Below, in pieces: positions 11,543 through 24,522 of a stretch of DNA of 64,000 nucleotides. Under the pieces are notes generated by a model. The model was not told where the DNA came from, did not search any database, and saw nothing but the letters and a program-made list of their open reading frames with translations. Position numbers and translations under genes: made by a program. This DNA is from Camellia lanceoleosa (taxonomy: Eukaryota > Streptophyta > Magnoliopsida > Ericales > Theaceae), in the NCBI GenBank assembly GCA_025200525.1, contig CM045763.1, forward strand, positions 63,313,018 through 63,377,017. Direction: 5' to 3'. Numbering within the stretch: position 1 is the stretch's first letter; each line of letters opens with the position of its first letter.

Positions 11543-12808
11543 TTAGACTTTGGACATAACCGCGCTAATCGGCTCTGTCAACTCCGTATACTTCTTATCG
11601 ACGCGCCTCGTGCGCCTGCTATCAACTTGCAGTTGTTCATTTGCTCGGTGGGAGCATTGGTCGCTTGATCGGTGGGAATCTCGTCTCTTGTCTCGTTTAG
11701 CCCGATGCCGTGGTTCAGGGCTCTTAGGTGGTGCAGAATTTATTGGCTGAGCAATTTCTAAAAGGGCCATCTTGTTGGCCGCATTCCCGGCTTTAACCCG
11801 TAAGGTGTCATCCTCCACTTTGCAATATTTCTCAACTTTCTTCATCAACGACCACACGGTTTTGGGAGGTCTTCTAGTCAAGGAACTGCGGAGAGCACCA
11901 TCAGGATACAAACGCATTTTGAAGGCGGTGATGGCCATGGAGTCGTTGCAGGCGTCATCAACAAGATTAAAGCACTCCCAATAGCGTGCCGAATACGCTC
12001 TTAGTGTTTCTCCTGGCTGGATCTACATTGCCCAGAGAGAGTCGGCTTGTTTCGGCTAGACCTCCTTGGTGATGAATCTGGCCCTGAAGGATTTCTATAA
12101 TTGATGGAAGCTTTTAATCGAAGTCGGCTCCAGTTTATAATACCACCTGACAGCCAATGGTCCCAAACTGCTGGGAAATATTCGGCACATGAAGGCCTCG
12201 TTGTCTACATGCAATGTCATGGCTTGCTTGCAGTAACGGATGTGATCGGTAGGGTCTGATTTTCCATCATAGAGAGTGAACGATGGAGCTTTGAACTTTT
12301 TGGGCAGAACCGCCCTTGCAATTCGTCGCACAAAGGGATCATGCTGGTCGTCCTCATCTGAACTGTTTTTTCTGCGCTTATGCTTTATACGTGGACTCTC
12401 TTCAGAGAAACTGGAAGTCTTGAGTCGTCCCTTCTTCTTGGGCTCTGGGGATAATGAGTCAGAGTCACTACCAGTGTCTTGTTGTCGGGCTCGAGGTCGT
12501 CGACCACCTACCCTCAGAAGTCGTTCCGGATCTTGGCGTACAGCTTATTTGGACTTTGCCACTTCCGAGGCCAAGTCCTGACGGAGACGTTCGTTCTCAG
12601 CAGTCATGTTCTCCAACCTCTGTTCATTTTGCTTTGCTTGTTCCATGATCGCTTACATTGCCTCACGCTCTGAAGTCAAGGGTGAGGCGAAGTTCAAAGC
12701 GCATCTCGCGGGTATAGTATCCAGTCCAAGCATGTTTGCTGGGGTGAGGTCGTCTCCCTACATGATTTCATCAGTGACTATCGGAGGGTCTTTCGTTACG
12801 TCCGCCAT
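11543..12808 (-). pseudogene. Tat-element gag
   Basis: A start codon at 12808-12806 lies about 35 bp inside the LTR/primer-binding site. The early frame has an in-frame TAG. A retrotransposon capsid-type segment is readable at 12331-12095 (FTLYDGKSDPTDHIRYCKQAM and the following Trp-rich helix), continuing after frame changes at 11938-11543 into a basic tail with many Arg/Lys and Ser. This is the expected location and composition of a Ty3/gypsy capsid/nucleocapsid precursor. No intact CCHC knuckle was found. Confidence 0.85.
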
Positions 12809-12825
12809 GGATGTATTTGAGTATT

Positions 12826-12843
12826 CCCACAGACAACACCAAT
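12826..12843 (-). promoter_or_regulatory. Primer-binding site of the Tat element
   Basis: Directly inside the LTR end, the minus strand reads TTGGTGTTGTCTGTGGG. This resembles the TTGGCGCCGTCTGTGGG sequence typical of this position in plant Ty3/gypsy elements, with C to T changes at two CpG-like sites. Confidence 0.7.
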
Positions 12844-13270
12844 TGTGGGGAAGTCGTTTTAGAAATGCTCTTCAAATCTTGAGGGACGCTCGTGATCCTC
12901 AGCTAGCCACTTGAAAAAGAATTAACGCTCCGGTCGGGGGTGCTAGAATTAGCACTCTGACGAATAAGTCAGTGTATACTCTCTTGATTGCTTGTATCTT
13001 AAGTTAAATATGCTAGTTCTCACATACCTTCTTCTGACTAATGACCCTGTATTTATATTACTCTCTTTCTTGGGCCTCGGGACTGGGCCTACCTTCAATT
13101 TTCCGTATAACTATTTATTCGGCTTCGTTTGCAGCAAACCGCTTCTCGCTCGGAAACGGCAATTTGGCCGAATGGGGCAAGATTTAAATCGATGGACAAG
13201 GTTGAACGAAATATATATATTCTTCGACCCAAGTCCAACTATTCGGCCTCTTCATGACTTCCAACATTCA
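12844..13270 (-). mobile_element. 5' LTR of the Tat element
   Basis: 427 bp bounded by TG (12844) and CA (13270). The minus-strand start is TGAATGTTGGAAGTC. Its inner side meets the primer-binding site. Its outer side (13271-13280) reads ATATGGGGGC on the minus strand, which looks like a polypurine tract and normally lies inside the element. No matching 3' LTR occurs at the low-coordinate end. Confidence 0.75.
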
Positions 13271-13284
13271 GCCCCCATATGAAG

Positions 13285-15120
13285 GATTATTTTTCAAAAA
13301 AATAGTACTAGTTGGATCTCAAAAAAATAAAAATATTCTCCATGTAAAAAGAATAATATTAATAAGTGTATTTTTTAGGATGATTTAAAAAAGTACATTT
13401 TTTTATTTTTTATAAAAATATATGTAGAAAAATAGAAATGTGATGTGAGTCAAATAAGTACGTTTATCAAAATAAGTACACTTATTTAAGAGATACCAAA
13501 TAAGCTCATAGTCTCCCTGCACAAAGAAAAATAAACTTTCATGTAAAAATGAAAAAGCCTTCATAAAATAAAATAAAAAATAATAATAATAAATAAATAA
13601 ATAAATAAAAAAAACTCAATGAAGGGAGACACAAAGGCATGAGTTCCAAGAGAAAAAAAAAATTTAAATAAGAAGAAAAAAAATAGAGATTCTTAAATCA
13701 TGAAATTTTTTTAAAATAATACTAATTGAGAGAGAAGGAACGTTAGGGCATTCAAGAAATTGTGAATTGAACATTGGGTAAAAAGTTATTTTTCTTTCAA
13801 TTTCATGAAAATCTCATATGCCCTTGTTGTATCCTAACTAGATAAAGGACTCCTAAGATTTTCTCAACTTACTTTATTTTCAACTTTAACATTTTAGTTG
13901 GAATATTGTTAAGTGGGCCAACTTGATGCCACATAATGTCCTTTTTAGTTGAAATAAATCTCACATTGAAAAAAAGTGAAATGCCATAATGGGGTTATTT
14001 AGTTTAATTTATGGAGCTGTTTATAATTTATTTATTTTTAAAAAAATTAACAGAGTTTTTTATGTAACTTCTAGTTATATATTTATGAGATAAAAATAAT
14101 TTAAATAAAAAATTTGATTATTGAAAAGCAAATAGAGAGATACTTTCAACTCCTACCTCTAATTGTTAGCTTTCAATTTGTAAAAAGTTATATCAAACAA
14201 GCTCAATTTTACCTTTTTTTTTAATTAAAAAATATTATAGATAAATGAAAATTTTTATCTAATTTTCTTATCACTAGACAATAGATACAAGATAGCATTA
14301 TGTTTCAAACCTCCACTGGCGGTGACCCCCAGGACCCTAGTGGGGTCTGATTGGCTAAATTTTTTTTTCTTTTTCTTATTCTAATAACCAACCCTCACGT
14401 GTGTGTGTGGGTGGTGGTGATAGGAAAAACTAGGGGTCTCCATCAGGATTATGAGTTCTATGTGTATTTATTAATGTGAATTTTACAACTTGTATGTGGT
14501 GATAAAAAAAGTTAGTTAAAAAATTGTTTATATATAAATAACATTACTCTTTTTTATAAAAGATACATACTAATATACCATTTACTATTTTTAGTTTCAG
14601 TGGTTGAGTTGAGTAAAATATCCTCACGTTGGTTGGTTGATCTATGATAGTAAAAAATAAAACACACACAAACCCCCCCAAAAAAAAAAAACAAAAAATC
14701 AAAAAAAGGCAAAATCATAAAATCATAGTACTAATATCCTAAACTTCACCATCAATTTTGGCATATGATTAAATTGTATGCAGGTCTCATTTGGGACAAA
14801 TGTTGGGACTAAAATAGGTTATTTTAATTAAATAGAATAAAATATCATATTCAATTCACAATTTTTTTTTTTTTTTCACAAAAATTAAAAAAATTTATCC
14901 CAAACAAAACTTTTTAGCTCTATACTAAAATAGCAAAAAAATTAAAAAGTCAATCTACATCTCAAACGAACCCTTAGTTGATGGATTTAAGAAAAAATTT
15001 AAAGAGAATAAAAATATATATATATATATAATTAAATAAAATATAATTATATTTTATTCACATTTTATTTATTTTTCTTTTTTTTTAAATTTTTTTTCTA
15101 AATTTCCTAAACACAATTTA
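13285..15120. other. AT-rich intergenic DNA
   Basis: Poly-A/T tracts, short TA runs and no convincing exon or repeat boundary. Nothing further is supported. Confidence 0.6.
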
Positions 15121-15153
15121 ATTAATTTCCAATTCCTGACCCCACCCAAGACC

Positions 15154-15374
15154 ATTACGTGGACACGTGGATCATTGAGAAGCCTCAGCTGAAAGCAACA
15201 GAAGATAATTTTGTTCTCTTTCGGCTCGTTGCTTGTGTAAAGACAAGTCTACTTTTCTTTTTTTTTTATCAACTGGGGTAGAAGTCAGCTGGGCGTACCG
15301 AGATCCCCCACTGCATGTGCGCCACGTAGATAAAGATGTCTAAATGTGTGGGTCCCTATTGATGATGACACGTG
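15154..15374. promoter_or_regulatory. Cluster of ACGT-core / G-box motifs
   Basis: In a less AT-rich island there are ACACGTGG at 15163-15170 (perfect CACGTG at 15164-15169), a second CACGTG at 15369-15374, TTACGTGG next to the first and GCCACGTAG at 15321. G-box/ABRE motifs bind bZIP and bHLH factors. No downstream gene could be recognised, so this may be an orphaned promoter or chance. Confidence 0.3.
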
Positions 15375-15752
15375 GCATGTTCGGTCTGTCTGTGATGTTT
15401 TGTTGTTATGCTGGGACAACTAAGAAAATGAGTGGGAGTACTTAATTAGTATCATCACTAATAATGTGATAATAAATTTCACCCACTATTTTATTGTGTC
15501 TTTGTTTTTTTTTTATAAAAAAAATAAATATCACATCATTAATAGTTATTTTAAAACACTATTTTTAGTAATCTTTAGTATTACCCAAAGTGGACCGAGG
15601 AGGAGAAAAGTCTCAGATATAAAAAGGTGCATGACGATTGACGTGGGTCCGATCCACTTTAGCTTCTTGCCTTGGCCGATGGGGTTGGTTAATCACTTAG
15701 AATTATTTGGTACAATTTATTTAAATTATTTGTAGTTTTATTTTCTTATTTA

Positions 15753-16333
15753 TTCCTTCCGTCCTAAAATATTAGTCTTTTATTTTATTTTTTATTATTT
15801 TAAAATATTATTCCTCTTCAAAAATTAAGTACAAAAATAATATAAATTTTTTATTTTACCCTTCTTTTAAATTAGGGGTACTTACGTGTAGGTCCTATTC
15901 ACTAGACTTATTTACATACAGGTCCTAACTAATAAATTTAACACTATAAAAATAAGAGATTGATAAATTTATCACTATAAATTTATTCATAAAAATAAAG
16001 AGTTTGATAAATTTATCACTATAAATTTTTTCATAAAAAAAAGACTGATAAATTTATCTTTATCACTTAATAAATTTATCAAATAGGACTTAATGGGTAA
16101 TAAGTCTCCAAAGTAGGGTCTATTGGGTAATAAGTCTCCAAAGTAGGACCTATTGGTAGCTTACCCTTTAAATTAATAAACAATATAAAAAGTACAATTA
16201 TGACATTGATATTTCCAAAAAATATACTATTAAAAGGATAATTTTGAAAAATTAACTTTTTTCAAATGTAATAATTGTACTATCAAAAAAGTTAAATTGT
16301 CCAAAAGGGACCATTATTTTGGAACGGAATGAG
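15753..16333. mobile_element. Stowaway-like MITE (TA target duplication)
   Basis: The ends are imperfect inverted repeats: the left reads TTCCTTCCGTCCTAAAATATT and the right, reverse complemented, CTCATTCCGTTCCAAAATAA. They are flanked by TA at 15751-15752 and 16334-16335. The CTTCCGTCC-type terminus is characteristic of Stowaway/Tc1-mariner MITEs. The tandem duplication begins immediately to its right. Confidence 0.7.
15875..16166. mobile_element. MITE nested inside the Stowaway-like element
   Basis: A 292-bp segment flanked by the direct repeat TTTAAATTA (15866-15874 and 16167-16175). The ends are loosely inverted (GGGGTACTTAC against GGGTAAGCTAC, each followed by a TAGGTCCTA motif). The 8-9-bp duplication would fit hAT or Mutator superfamily MITEs. 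Confidence 0.55.
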
Positions 16334-17669
16334 TATTATTTTGAGAGTTTGTTCAAATTATTTACTGCAGTTTTTAGTTACAAATTATTAAAAAAATAAA
16401 CTTAAATAGCTTGAAAAGAATTGATTATCTGGAGAAAAAAATTACATGTCAATGTTTTTTTTTTAAAAAAAAGTTAATTACAAAATTTATGAAAAATTTT
16501 ATGAATTTACATTTTAACGTTTATGAAGTGGAGTGTTTTTTTTTTAATTATTAATTTTTAGTTTATAATAAATTGTATCAAATATATTCAATGTTAAAAA
16601 ATAATAATTTTAAAACACATGTTACATATTATTATATATATATTTATACGTATTTCATTACACTTAGTTATATATTTTTTAATCTTAATCATCACATATT
16701 GGTCTGATTTTATCATTTTACAATTATTAAATAAAAAATAGTTAATAAAGCACAACAAACATTGGTATATTCTTAAATGCCTTTAATAAATGACGCTCAA
16801 ACTAAGCTTGGATAGACTCTTACCTTGCTTGAGTTACAATTTTATAAATAATCTCATAAAACTTCTAAAATATAAGTGAACAAAGAAGAATGGGAGCATG
16901 TAAGGAAACAAATTATCTATTCATAGAAGATCAAGTTTGGTAAAACTCCAATCTCCCCATTCCTATGCCTCCCATGGAAAACATAGTACAAAAGATCACG
17001 TCATCATGCATGCATAGTATTACCGACCAATAATTCAACTATGTATGTTAGGTTATAATTAATTGATGATACTATGTGTAAATGATGATATCATATTGTC
17101 ATTACACTCACAATTTTTTTTTCTTTTTTTTTGAACGGGTTACACTAAAGTTTTACTTGCCTCCGATGTAGCAAAAAAATGTAGCTAATAATATATACAT
17201 TTTTTTGTTTTTAATTTTTAATTTTATTTTTCTGGGCTAAAAGATATATGGGACAGAGTTGGCATATAGCCCACATTATGAACCTGGCAGGGCGTTTGTG
17301 GACTAACAAAGGAGAATTTTGGGCTGAGTCATTTAAGTGCAAGTGTGCTTTGCAAATTCTAATTTTTGACATGCCCTGAAAAATCTATTTTTTGGTGGCA
17401 GAAACATTGTACCCTGTTTGGTTTTGGATGAAATAGGCACTTTTTCTCCAGCTATTTCAGGCCCTTTTTTTTTTTTTTTTTTGGGTGTGCTTATTTATCT
17501 GACAGCAAGAAATAAAGCAACTTTTTTTAACTCAACTATTTCACTTTAAAAAAAAAAGTTTTAACATTTGGCAAATGCATCAGTTTTTTATTTTTTATTT
17601 TTTTGTTACTTTTTCCTAAAAATTGGGAGTAAAATTGCCTACTGAAAAACACATTTGTCGAATAAGTAT

Positions 17670-18130
17670 GGGCCTCATTTGGGGATGCTTGCGGTACAAT
17701 GCAGACAGTTTGAGAGTAAAATTATAAATCTAATGGCAGATTGACGGATTGAAAAATTATGATTTGGACGATTTTGGATAGATTGACAAATTGAAAAATA
17801 CTGTAATCAATTATCAAACATGTGTATAATATATAATATTTTTCAAATATATAACACAAACTAATTTTACATAATATTTTTTATATATATAATTATTAAT
17901 TTGTAATAAATTTCATATCTTAAATATATTTTACACTCATTTTTACTTTAGTATTTCATTAGACATTAAAAAATATATATATTAACTATAGTGAAGCAAA
18001 ACAATTTTAAAAGCGGATTATAAAATTTAAAGTTTAATCCGCAGTTAACGAATTGAACAGTGCAGATTGATGTAAATCAATGCAATTTTAACGGATTATA
18101 CAATATTTTGCAGAGTCATAGGCCTCAGAT
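17670..18130. repeat. Older MITE-like segment present in both duplicate copies
   Basis: GGGCCTCATTTGGGGA-type left end with repeated GACGGATTG and AATTGAACGGTGCA-like motifs. The same segment lies at about 34655-35090, so it predates the duplication. Termini are not clear enough to classify. Confidence 0.35.
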
Positions 18131-19251
18131 CTTGGAACTCTTCCTATGTTTGTTTGGATCTTAAATAGGTGTTTATTATTTCTAATGGGTAATTAATTAA
18201 ACAACAATATTGTTTTTTACTAAAATTTATTATTTTTATTTTCCCAACTCAACCCCAAAATACAAAAAATACTGTTCCTGCACGAGACTCCTATCATCAT
18301 AAGATTTAGAGAGGGCTATATATGTACACACCCTTCCGTGTGCGAAGAGACTATTTTGGGTTTTGAACCTGTGACATCTTGATCACAACGGAGCAAACAC
18401 AACATAATTTAGGACATTACTCCTGTTAAAATCAATACTGGATTGTCTTCTCAAAATTGGATACAATATGAAAAGAATCACATTTGGTGTTTGGCAACAA
18501 TCCTGAATATATTTATCAAAAAATATACATTTCTAAAAAATTGGCAACAAAATAAAATGAACGATTTAAACTTCTATGGACCAAACTTTTAATCACACAT
18601 AATTAACATCGAAATGTTCTATACAACACAATCCACAACCTTTGTTGTTAACCAATGCAAAGCAATTTCTGGCCCTAGAGATGGTCAAGGCCACGATCAA
18701 ATACGCAAAGTGGCAAAACAATTAATCAACCAAGGATAATTGAATTTACAACCATTGTCCCACATGATTTCTTTGGTTCTTGAGCCAGTTTCTCATTTTC
18801 TTCTCTTTACAAAGTGCAGTATAATTATTCGTATATATAAAAAATGAACGTACACTTGATGTAGCCCAATAGCCAAGCCTCCCCGTTATCATATTCTTGG
18901 ATGGTACATTGAAACAACCTTACCAAACACCAATTAAGCAAGTATAGAGAGAGACTCAAGCCTCCCATCAACACTCAATAACACAAAACTTCAAAAGGTC
19001 CTTTTACTGATAACATAGGGGCTGTCAAGAATGCTGCTGGCCCATTCATATCCGTCTGTCAAGTATCATGATATGTATTAGCACTTTGAACGAACTATCT
19101 ACTAGAGAAAATAGAGATATATAGAAATGACTTTGAAAATGGATACCTTGAATTTCATTTGGTTTACGCCTAGTGCACAACCATGTGTATGGACAAAATT
19201 ATACTCATCTCTAGTTGCATAAGGTATGCAATACAGAACACAAACAAGTTT

Positions 19252-21298
19252 TGTCACGACCCCAACTCGCCCCTAAAAGTTTGGTCCATGACTGGCCTGT
19301 ACTTGGGCCTCCAAATGAAAATTTCAAAAAAATAATTTTTATTCAAATGCAGGGCCTTAAGCGGAAGCAGATATCAAAATAATACTGTCCATTGAGCTTG
19401 TGTCTACATGCCAAGATCATTATACAAATTATACATATACATATAAGCTAGCCCACGCCATGTAGGTATATACAAGGGCTATTAACCAAAACTATTACAA
19501 AGTAGCCACAGGCTTGACAAAAGCCGCCAAAAATTTGGCAAAACATGTGACGTCAAAAGGGACCAACCAAAAAGCTTCAATTGTGGAGGCTAAACACAAT
19601 GGACCACCAAAAAGGCTCCTGAAGCTGACTTAGGGCTGTCCTCTAAGTTGTTCACCTACATAGACACGTATAAACAAAACGAAGTGAGCAGGGCTCAATA
19701 AATAATAATAATGTAAAGAGATTCGCGTGAATAAGCATATGTCTTAGAGAATATTTATCTAACGTTTATATGTTTCCATCATCATATTCCAAAACGGCCT
19801 CGAGCCCACATGAAACAGAATGGCCTAAGGCCCAACGCATTACAAAACGGCCTGGGGCCCAACAGAATACAAAACGGCCTTGGGCCTATCATTATTAATA
19901 GACAAAGCGATCTTAGGTCCATGCCACCGCCATTTGAATCATTTCTATCAAACCATAACCCACATGACATACACCATTGCAATAAACACAATTCGTATCC
20001 AACAAAAATACATGAATTCTAGCACTACTCATCTCAAATATGTCATTCACAGTCATAATAGGTAACTATAGCACAATGATTCCAACATGCCAAGTACAAT
20101 TAGGGTATAATAATTCAGAAGCAGAAAATACAGGAATAGATATACATCGGAATTGATATACATCATTACACTATTATTACTTACAGTGATAGGCTTCCGG
20201 TAGCAATGGGATGATGTCCTCGTCTTGACCTACAAACACAATGCACAAAGCATAATATGAGAATATAACCGATCTCTTACTTGTTCTCTTTGATCAATTA
20301 GTTATGTTGGTTCTAAACTCATAGGTCTTCAATGAATCATAATTCATGTCAAGGAAGATAGGAAGAACTGAAAGGAGATTGGTTTAGATGAGAAAATGGC
20401 ATGAAATGGTTGGACAGAAAGTGAACAACCTTCACTAATTGGAGCATATCTATTTGTGTACTTAGAATTTGGGAGTGAGACCACAACCATTGGAAACTAG
20501 ACTTCTGGGGCTTGAATTTAGGCTCAAGAATCACTTAAAACGGAGTCCGGATGCAAGAGATATACTTATTTGAAGTTGGCTGAAACAGTAGATCCGCACG
20601 CAGGGAAAGCAGGGCCGCGTGCAGGACAAGGTGCTTTTATTTCAGAATCATTTTTGGGTGCTGGAATGGACTGCCACACGTGCGGAAAGCCCCGCCGCAC
20701 GTGTGGCTCTGGGCAAATTCTGCTGTCCGAAAATGTTTGTTGGCTCTAACACTTGTTCTTTCCATTTCTAAGCTTGGTTTCAACTCTAATCACCCAAAAA
20801 CATGTAAAATTACTCCACAACATGATAAACTAACATCATTCAAGTGTAATTCCATTTCAAACAAATCAATCTTTGCCTCATGTTCAAGATCAATGCTTTA
20901 TCTTTCATAATCTTGAAAGTTTTCAAAACACAACCCACAAACACACTTGATTCTTGCATAATCTTGTTCTTTGGACCATCTAGAGTTCATTTAATATGGT
21001 ATTCATAAGGTTGAGCTCTAATCATAAACAAAAGCATAGGACCCAAGTTCTAATTTCTTAAATTGAGCTCAATTAAATACATACATAAAACCCTAACCCA
21101 AATGGGTTCAAATCTTCCAATATCATTATGATTTCATAAAATTGATGCATTAAACATAAGGATTCAAGATAGACTTCCATACCTTAGTTCAATCTTTTCC
21201 TTTCTCTTAGTTCTCTTCAATTTCCCAAGCTTCCATGGTTGATGTTCTTCCTCTCACTTCAATCCCTTCAATTTATCTTCAAACCCCCATAAATGTTG

Positions 21299-21347
<49 letters not shown>

Positions 21348-21843
21348 GGTTTTCTCCCTCTCCCTTAGATATTTTTAGACTCCAATTGATGAGTTCAACA
21401 ACTCATATCATATATATATATATATAAGCTTATCACAAGTAGGGAGAGCCTAACGCGCCCTTACGAATCGTACGCAATTGAATTCCAATTAAACTTCTCA
21501 AATGACTCCAAAAATTATGTTGATCATAACTATGTACTCCGTTCTGATTTCTGAAGCCTCCAAGGCCTTCAATTTGCAGTGCAAAGTTAACCATCTAAAC
21601 ACACCTTAACGAATCAGACGAAATAAATTTCCAATTAATTTTTCCAAATAGCTCTAAAAATTCTCATTAACATATCTATGTACTCAATTTCGATTTTCTG
21701 AATCCATAAAGGTCGTCAATTTCAGTTTTAAAGTCATAGCTCAACAGATAATTCTTCAATTCGAACAGATATCATTAAATTAAAGTACATTAGCCCACAA
21801 CTAGTTAAAGATAATTTCTGATATGCATTTTAGGGTCCTTACA
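19252..21843 (-). mobile_element. Solo LTR, 2592 bp, TSD AGTTT
   Basis: Bounded by TGTCACGACC and ...GGTCCTTACA and flanked by AGTTT at 19247-19251 and 21844-21848. The uninterrupted sequence at 36100 in the other duplicate copy (ACAAGTTTGTTGCCAATT) is the empty site. Read on the minus strand it begins TGTAAGGACCC and has a (TA)n box followed by a (GA)n leader, suggesting minus orientation. It is related to the LTRs at 1-2159 and 47741-50365, but its middle carries a different short repeat (AACGGCCT..GGGCCCAAC, 19790-19900). Confidence 0.9.
21301..21345. repeat. (CT)n microsatellite in the solo LTR
   Basis: 45-bp pure CT tract, followed at 21405-21425 by a (TA)n run. Confidence 0.95.
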
Positions 21844-21885
21844 AGTTTGTTTCCAATTATATTGAAGCAATTCTATATCAATCCA

Positions 21886-24522
21886 CCTTTTTTGTGCTTG
21901 TTATAGAGATTTTGGCTAGAATCTTGGCTGCAAAATCTACTCACCCTGACTTTAAATTCCACTGGAGATGTGAGAAGACAAAAATTGTCAACCTTTGTTT
22001 TGCAGATGACCTGATGATCTTTTGTAGAGGTGATACTTTCACTATTGGGACTATTAAGGAGGGCCTCAATGAATTCTAGTCTCTATCTGGTCTGTCTCCT
22101 AGGCCCAGTAAAAGTCACATTTTCTTCTCTGGTTGTGAGCAAAAGCTTAGGGAGGAGATTACTCAAATTGTTAACTTCAAAGAGGGATTCCTTCCTGTTA
22201 GATATTTGGGTGTCCCTTTGATTTCCACTAAGTTGAAAGCTAGTGACTGTAATCAGCTTGCTGAAAGAATCGCTAAGAGAATTAAGAGCTGGACCAACAA
22301 ATGTCTCACATATGTTGGCAGAGCTCAATTGGTTCAGTTTGTCCAGTTTTCTATACAGGTTCATTGGTCTTCTTTATTCATTCTTCCCAAGAAGATTATT
22401 AGAGCCATTGAAGCCCTTTTTAAGTATTTCTTTTGGTCTGGCTATGAGCTTAGAACCCATGGGGCTAAAGTTTCTTGGGAGAATATCAACTACCCTAAAA
22501 GTGTGGGGGGTTTAGGGTTCAAATCTTTAGAAATTTGGAACAAAGCTACCATTGCCAAGCACATCTGGTTTCTCTTTTCTAGGGGTGAACAATCCGTGTG
22601 GTATCAATGGGTCAAATCTTACTTACTTAAAGGCAAGAACTTTTGGAGGGTAAAAATGCCTAGTGCTCCATCTTGGGTTTGGAGGAAAATTCTTTCCCTT
22701 AGACCTATCATTTACCCTTTGATTAAGCACTGTGTTGGGGATGGGAATAAGATTTTCTTGTGGTTTGATAACTGGCATCCCCTTGGGTCTCTATGGGCTA
22801 ACTTTGGGGACCGTATTATTTATGACTCAGCCCTTGGCATGGAGTCTAAGGTCAAAGATATTGTTGATAATACTAGTTGGAGATGGCCTGTTGCTTCTTC
22901 TGGGCTTTAAAGGAATTGATTGAGAGCACTCATTCTACTCTCCGTCCCAATAATGGCCCAAATTCTGTCAGATGGTTTCCCTCCTCCGATGGAAAATTTT
23001 CTATTACTTCAACTTGGGATTATTTGAGAAAGTCAGGGGATAGAATATCCTGGGCTGCCATTCTTTGGGGCTCCCATAATATCCCTAAGGCTAGTTTTGT
23101 AACTTGGATGGCAATCCTTGGTAGATTAAATACTAGGGATAGACTGAAATTGTTTGGCATTTCTCAATCTGCTGAATGTGTGTTTTGTCAGGACTCTTAT
23201 GAAAATCATAATCATCTGTTTTTTTATTGCCTTTTCTCTTCTAGAGTCTGGACTTGTATTCAATCTAAGTTGAATGTCTTTTGGCCTGTTGTTCAATGGT
23301 CTGGTATTACTCAGCATGTGGCACACTCTGCTAAAGGTAAATCTATTAGAGTTATTATTGTTAAACTGGCTTTTACTTGCACCGTGTATCAATTGTGGAT
23401 TGCTAGAAATAATAGAATTTTTAGAAAAGAGATGATTCCTAAGGAGGTTGTTATTAAATGCATTGTGGATATGATTAGATTTCGTATGATGTCTATGACT
23501 AATATTACAAGGCATTCAAGTGACAGCTCACACTATTCTGAAGACCACATTGCCATTGAGTGATGGGAGTTTAGTACATGTGGGTTGAATGCAGGAGAGC
23601 ATTAAACTGAGGGGTTATCTAATTTTTTGCTTTATTTTGCAGGAAACTGAGATGCTTTAGGTCTTCATTGAGAGTGTGATAATACTTATCTGAGGGTTGA
23701 GTGTTTGTGAGCAATATACACTTTCCTTACCATCTTCCATGGCCACATTGAGTGCTAACAATTATATTTTTCTATTGCTTTGTTTCTTTGTAGGTTGCAT
23801 AGTAAAGCTAATTTTTGAGTGTTGTGAGATCCTATGTAATGGGCCAAGTGTAGTAAGAATATATAGTTTGTGCTTGTGCAATTATACAGCAGCTGGTGTG
23901 TATAACTTGCTGTTGTATAGCTGCTATTTCTGGATCTCATGTATCTGTATATCTTGGGCAGGGTCTGTTAATTTCGGGAAGTTGGCAGCAAGGAGGGATG
24001 GCTGCTTTGGGCACCTCAAGTGTGAAGAAAACTTTTATTTAATTTGTATATATCTGTTGAATCTGATATACTATGATACTGTTGTTTGGGTGAATTTTTT
24101 GAAGATCTTTTGTTGGTCTACCCTTACGGGCTGTGTAATGGATAGTCCTTTTTTGTATCAGCTGTTTGAGCCTATGGAATGTGTTCATGGTCCACATACT
24201 GTTTGTATGGGGAGCCTAAACATATTTAAGGAATCAAAATCTGTTTTAGAGATTGAGTTTAGTCTGCCTATCTATGTTATAATTCTAAGTTATTTAATTG
24301 TTTGGTATCTTTATCCATCTAGTTAATAGCTTTGGATTTTCCAAGTTCTCTACTTGTTTTTGTTAGTTGTAGCTGTTTTGTCTCAGCTTGTTTTGTGTTT
24401 TGCTGACTTTTTTAGGCTGTTTTAGATTGCTTGTATAGTTGGGGTTAGGGCCTAGGGCATGCCCCTTGTATTTGTGTATATCTTCTGTTTTTATTTTATG
24501 AGTTATTCACCCAAAAAAAAAA
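21886..24522 (+). mobile_element. 5'-truncated L1-type LINE
   Basis: Insert flanked by ATCCA at 21881-21885 and 24523-24527 and ending in an A-tract (24513-24523). The sequence AATCCAATTTCTAG at 36134-36147 in the other duplicate is the empty site. It begins inside the reverse transcriptase and includes the zinc-binding C-terminal region and about 950 bp of 3' UTR. Truncation at the 5' end is typical of target-primed reverse transcription. Confidence 0.92.
21894..23563 (+). pseudogene. LINE ORF2 fragment: reverse transcriptase C-part and zf-RVT
   Basis: The frame opens just inside the truncation with the catalytic box NLCFADDLMIFCRG (FADD near 21999-22010). A TAG at 22077-22079 interrupts it. 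The thumb/connection region continues in the same frame from about 22080 to 22908 (RYLGVPLIS, FFWSG and WENINYPKSVGGLG motifs). A one-base shift near 22905 moves the rest into another frame to 23563. That part contains the zf-RVT domain (W..LW.....PK..FVTWMAILGRLNTRDRL, then C-x2-C and H..FF.C near 23180-23240). The protein would copy LINE RNA at a nicked target. One nonsense codon and one frameshift make it inactive. Confidence 0.9.

Larger units (their letters stand above)
2585..13270 (-). mobile_element. Degenerate Ty3/gypsy retrotransposon, Tat lineage, 3'-truncated
   Basis: On the minus strand the order is LTR (13270-12844), primer-binding site, gag, protease, RT, RNase H, a second archaeal-type RNase H, integrase, then two tandem-repeat arrays and two ORFs on the opposite strand. 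The duplicated RNase H and an antisense ORF downstream of pol are hallmarks of the Tat lineage (Retand, Grande, Ogre relatives). The 3' LTR and the N-terminal part of the outer antisense ORF are missing, so the element is truncated at about 2585. Every coding domain carries stops or frameshifts. It is non-functional, though domain order is intact. Confidence 0.9.

Noticed and set aside
23697..24326. 209-codon ORF after the LINE ORF2
   Set aside because: It lies in the LINE 3' UTR after the end of the zf-RVT region, with hydrophobic, Cys-rich random-like composition and no recognised domain.
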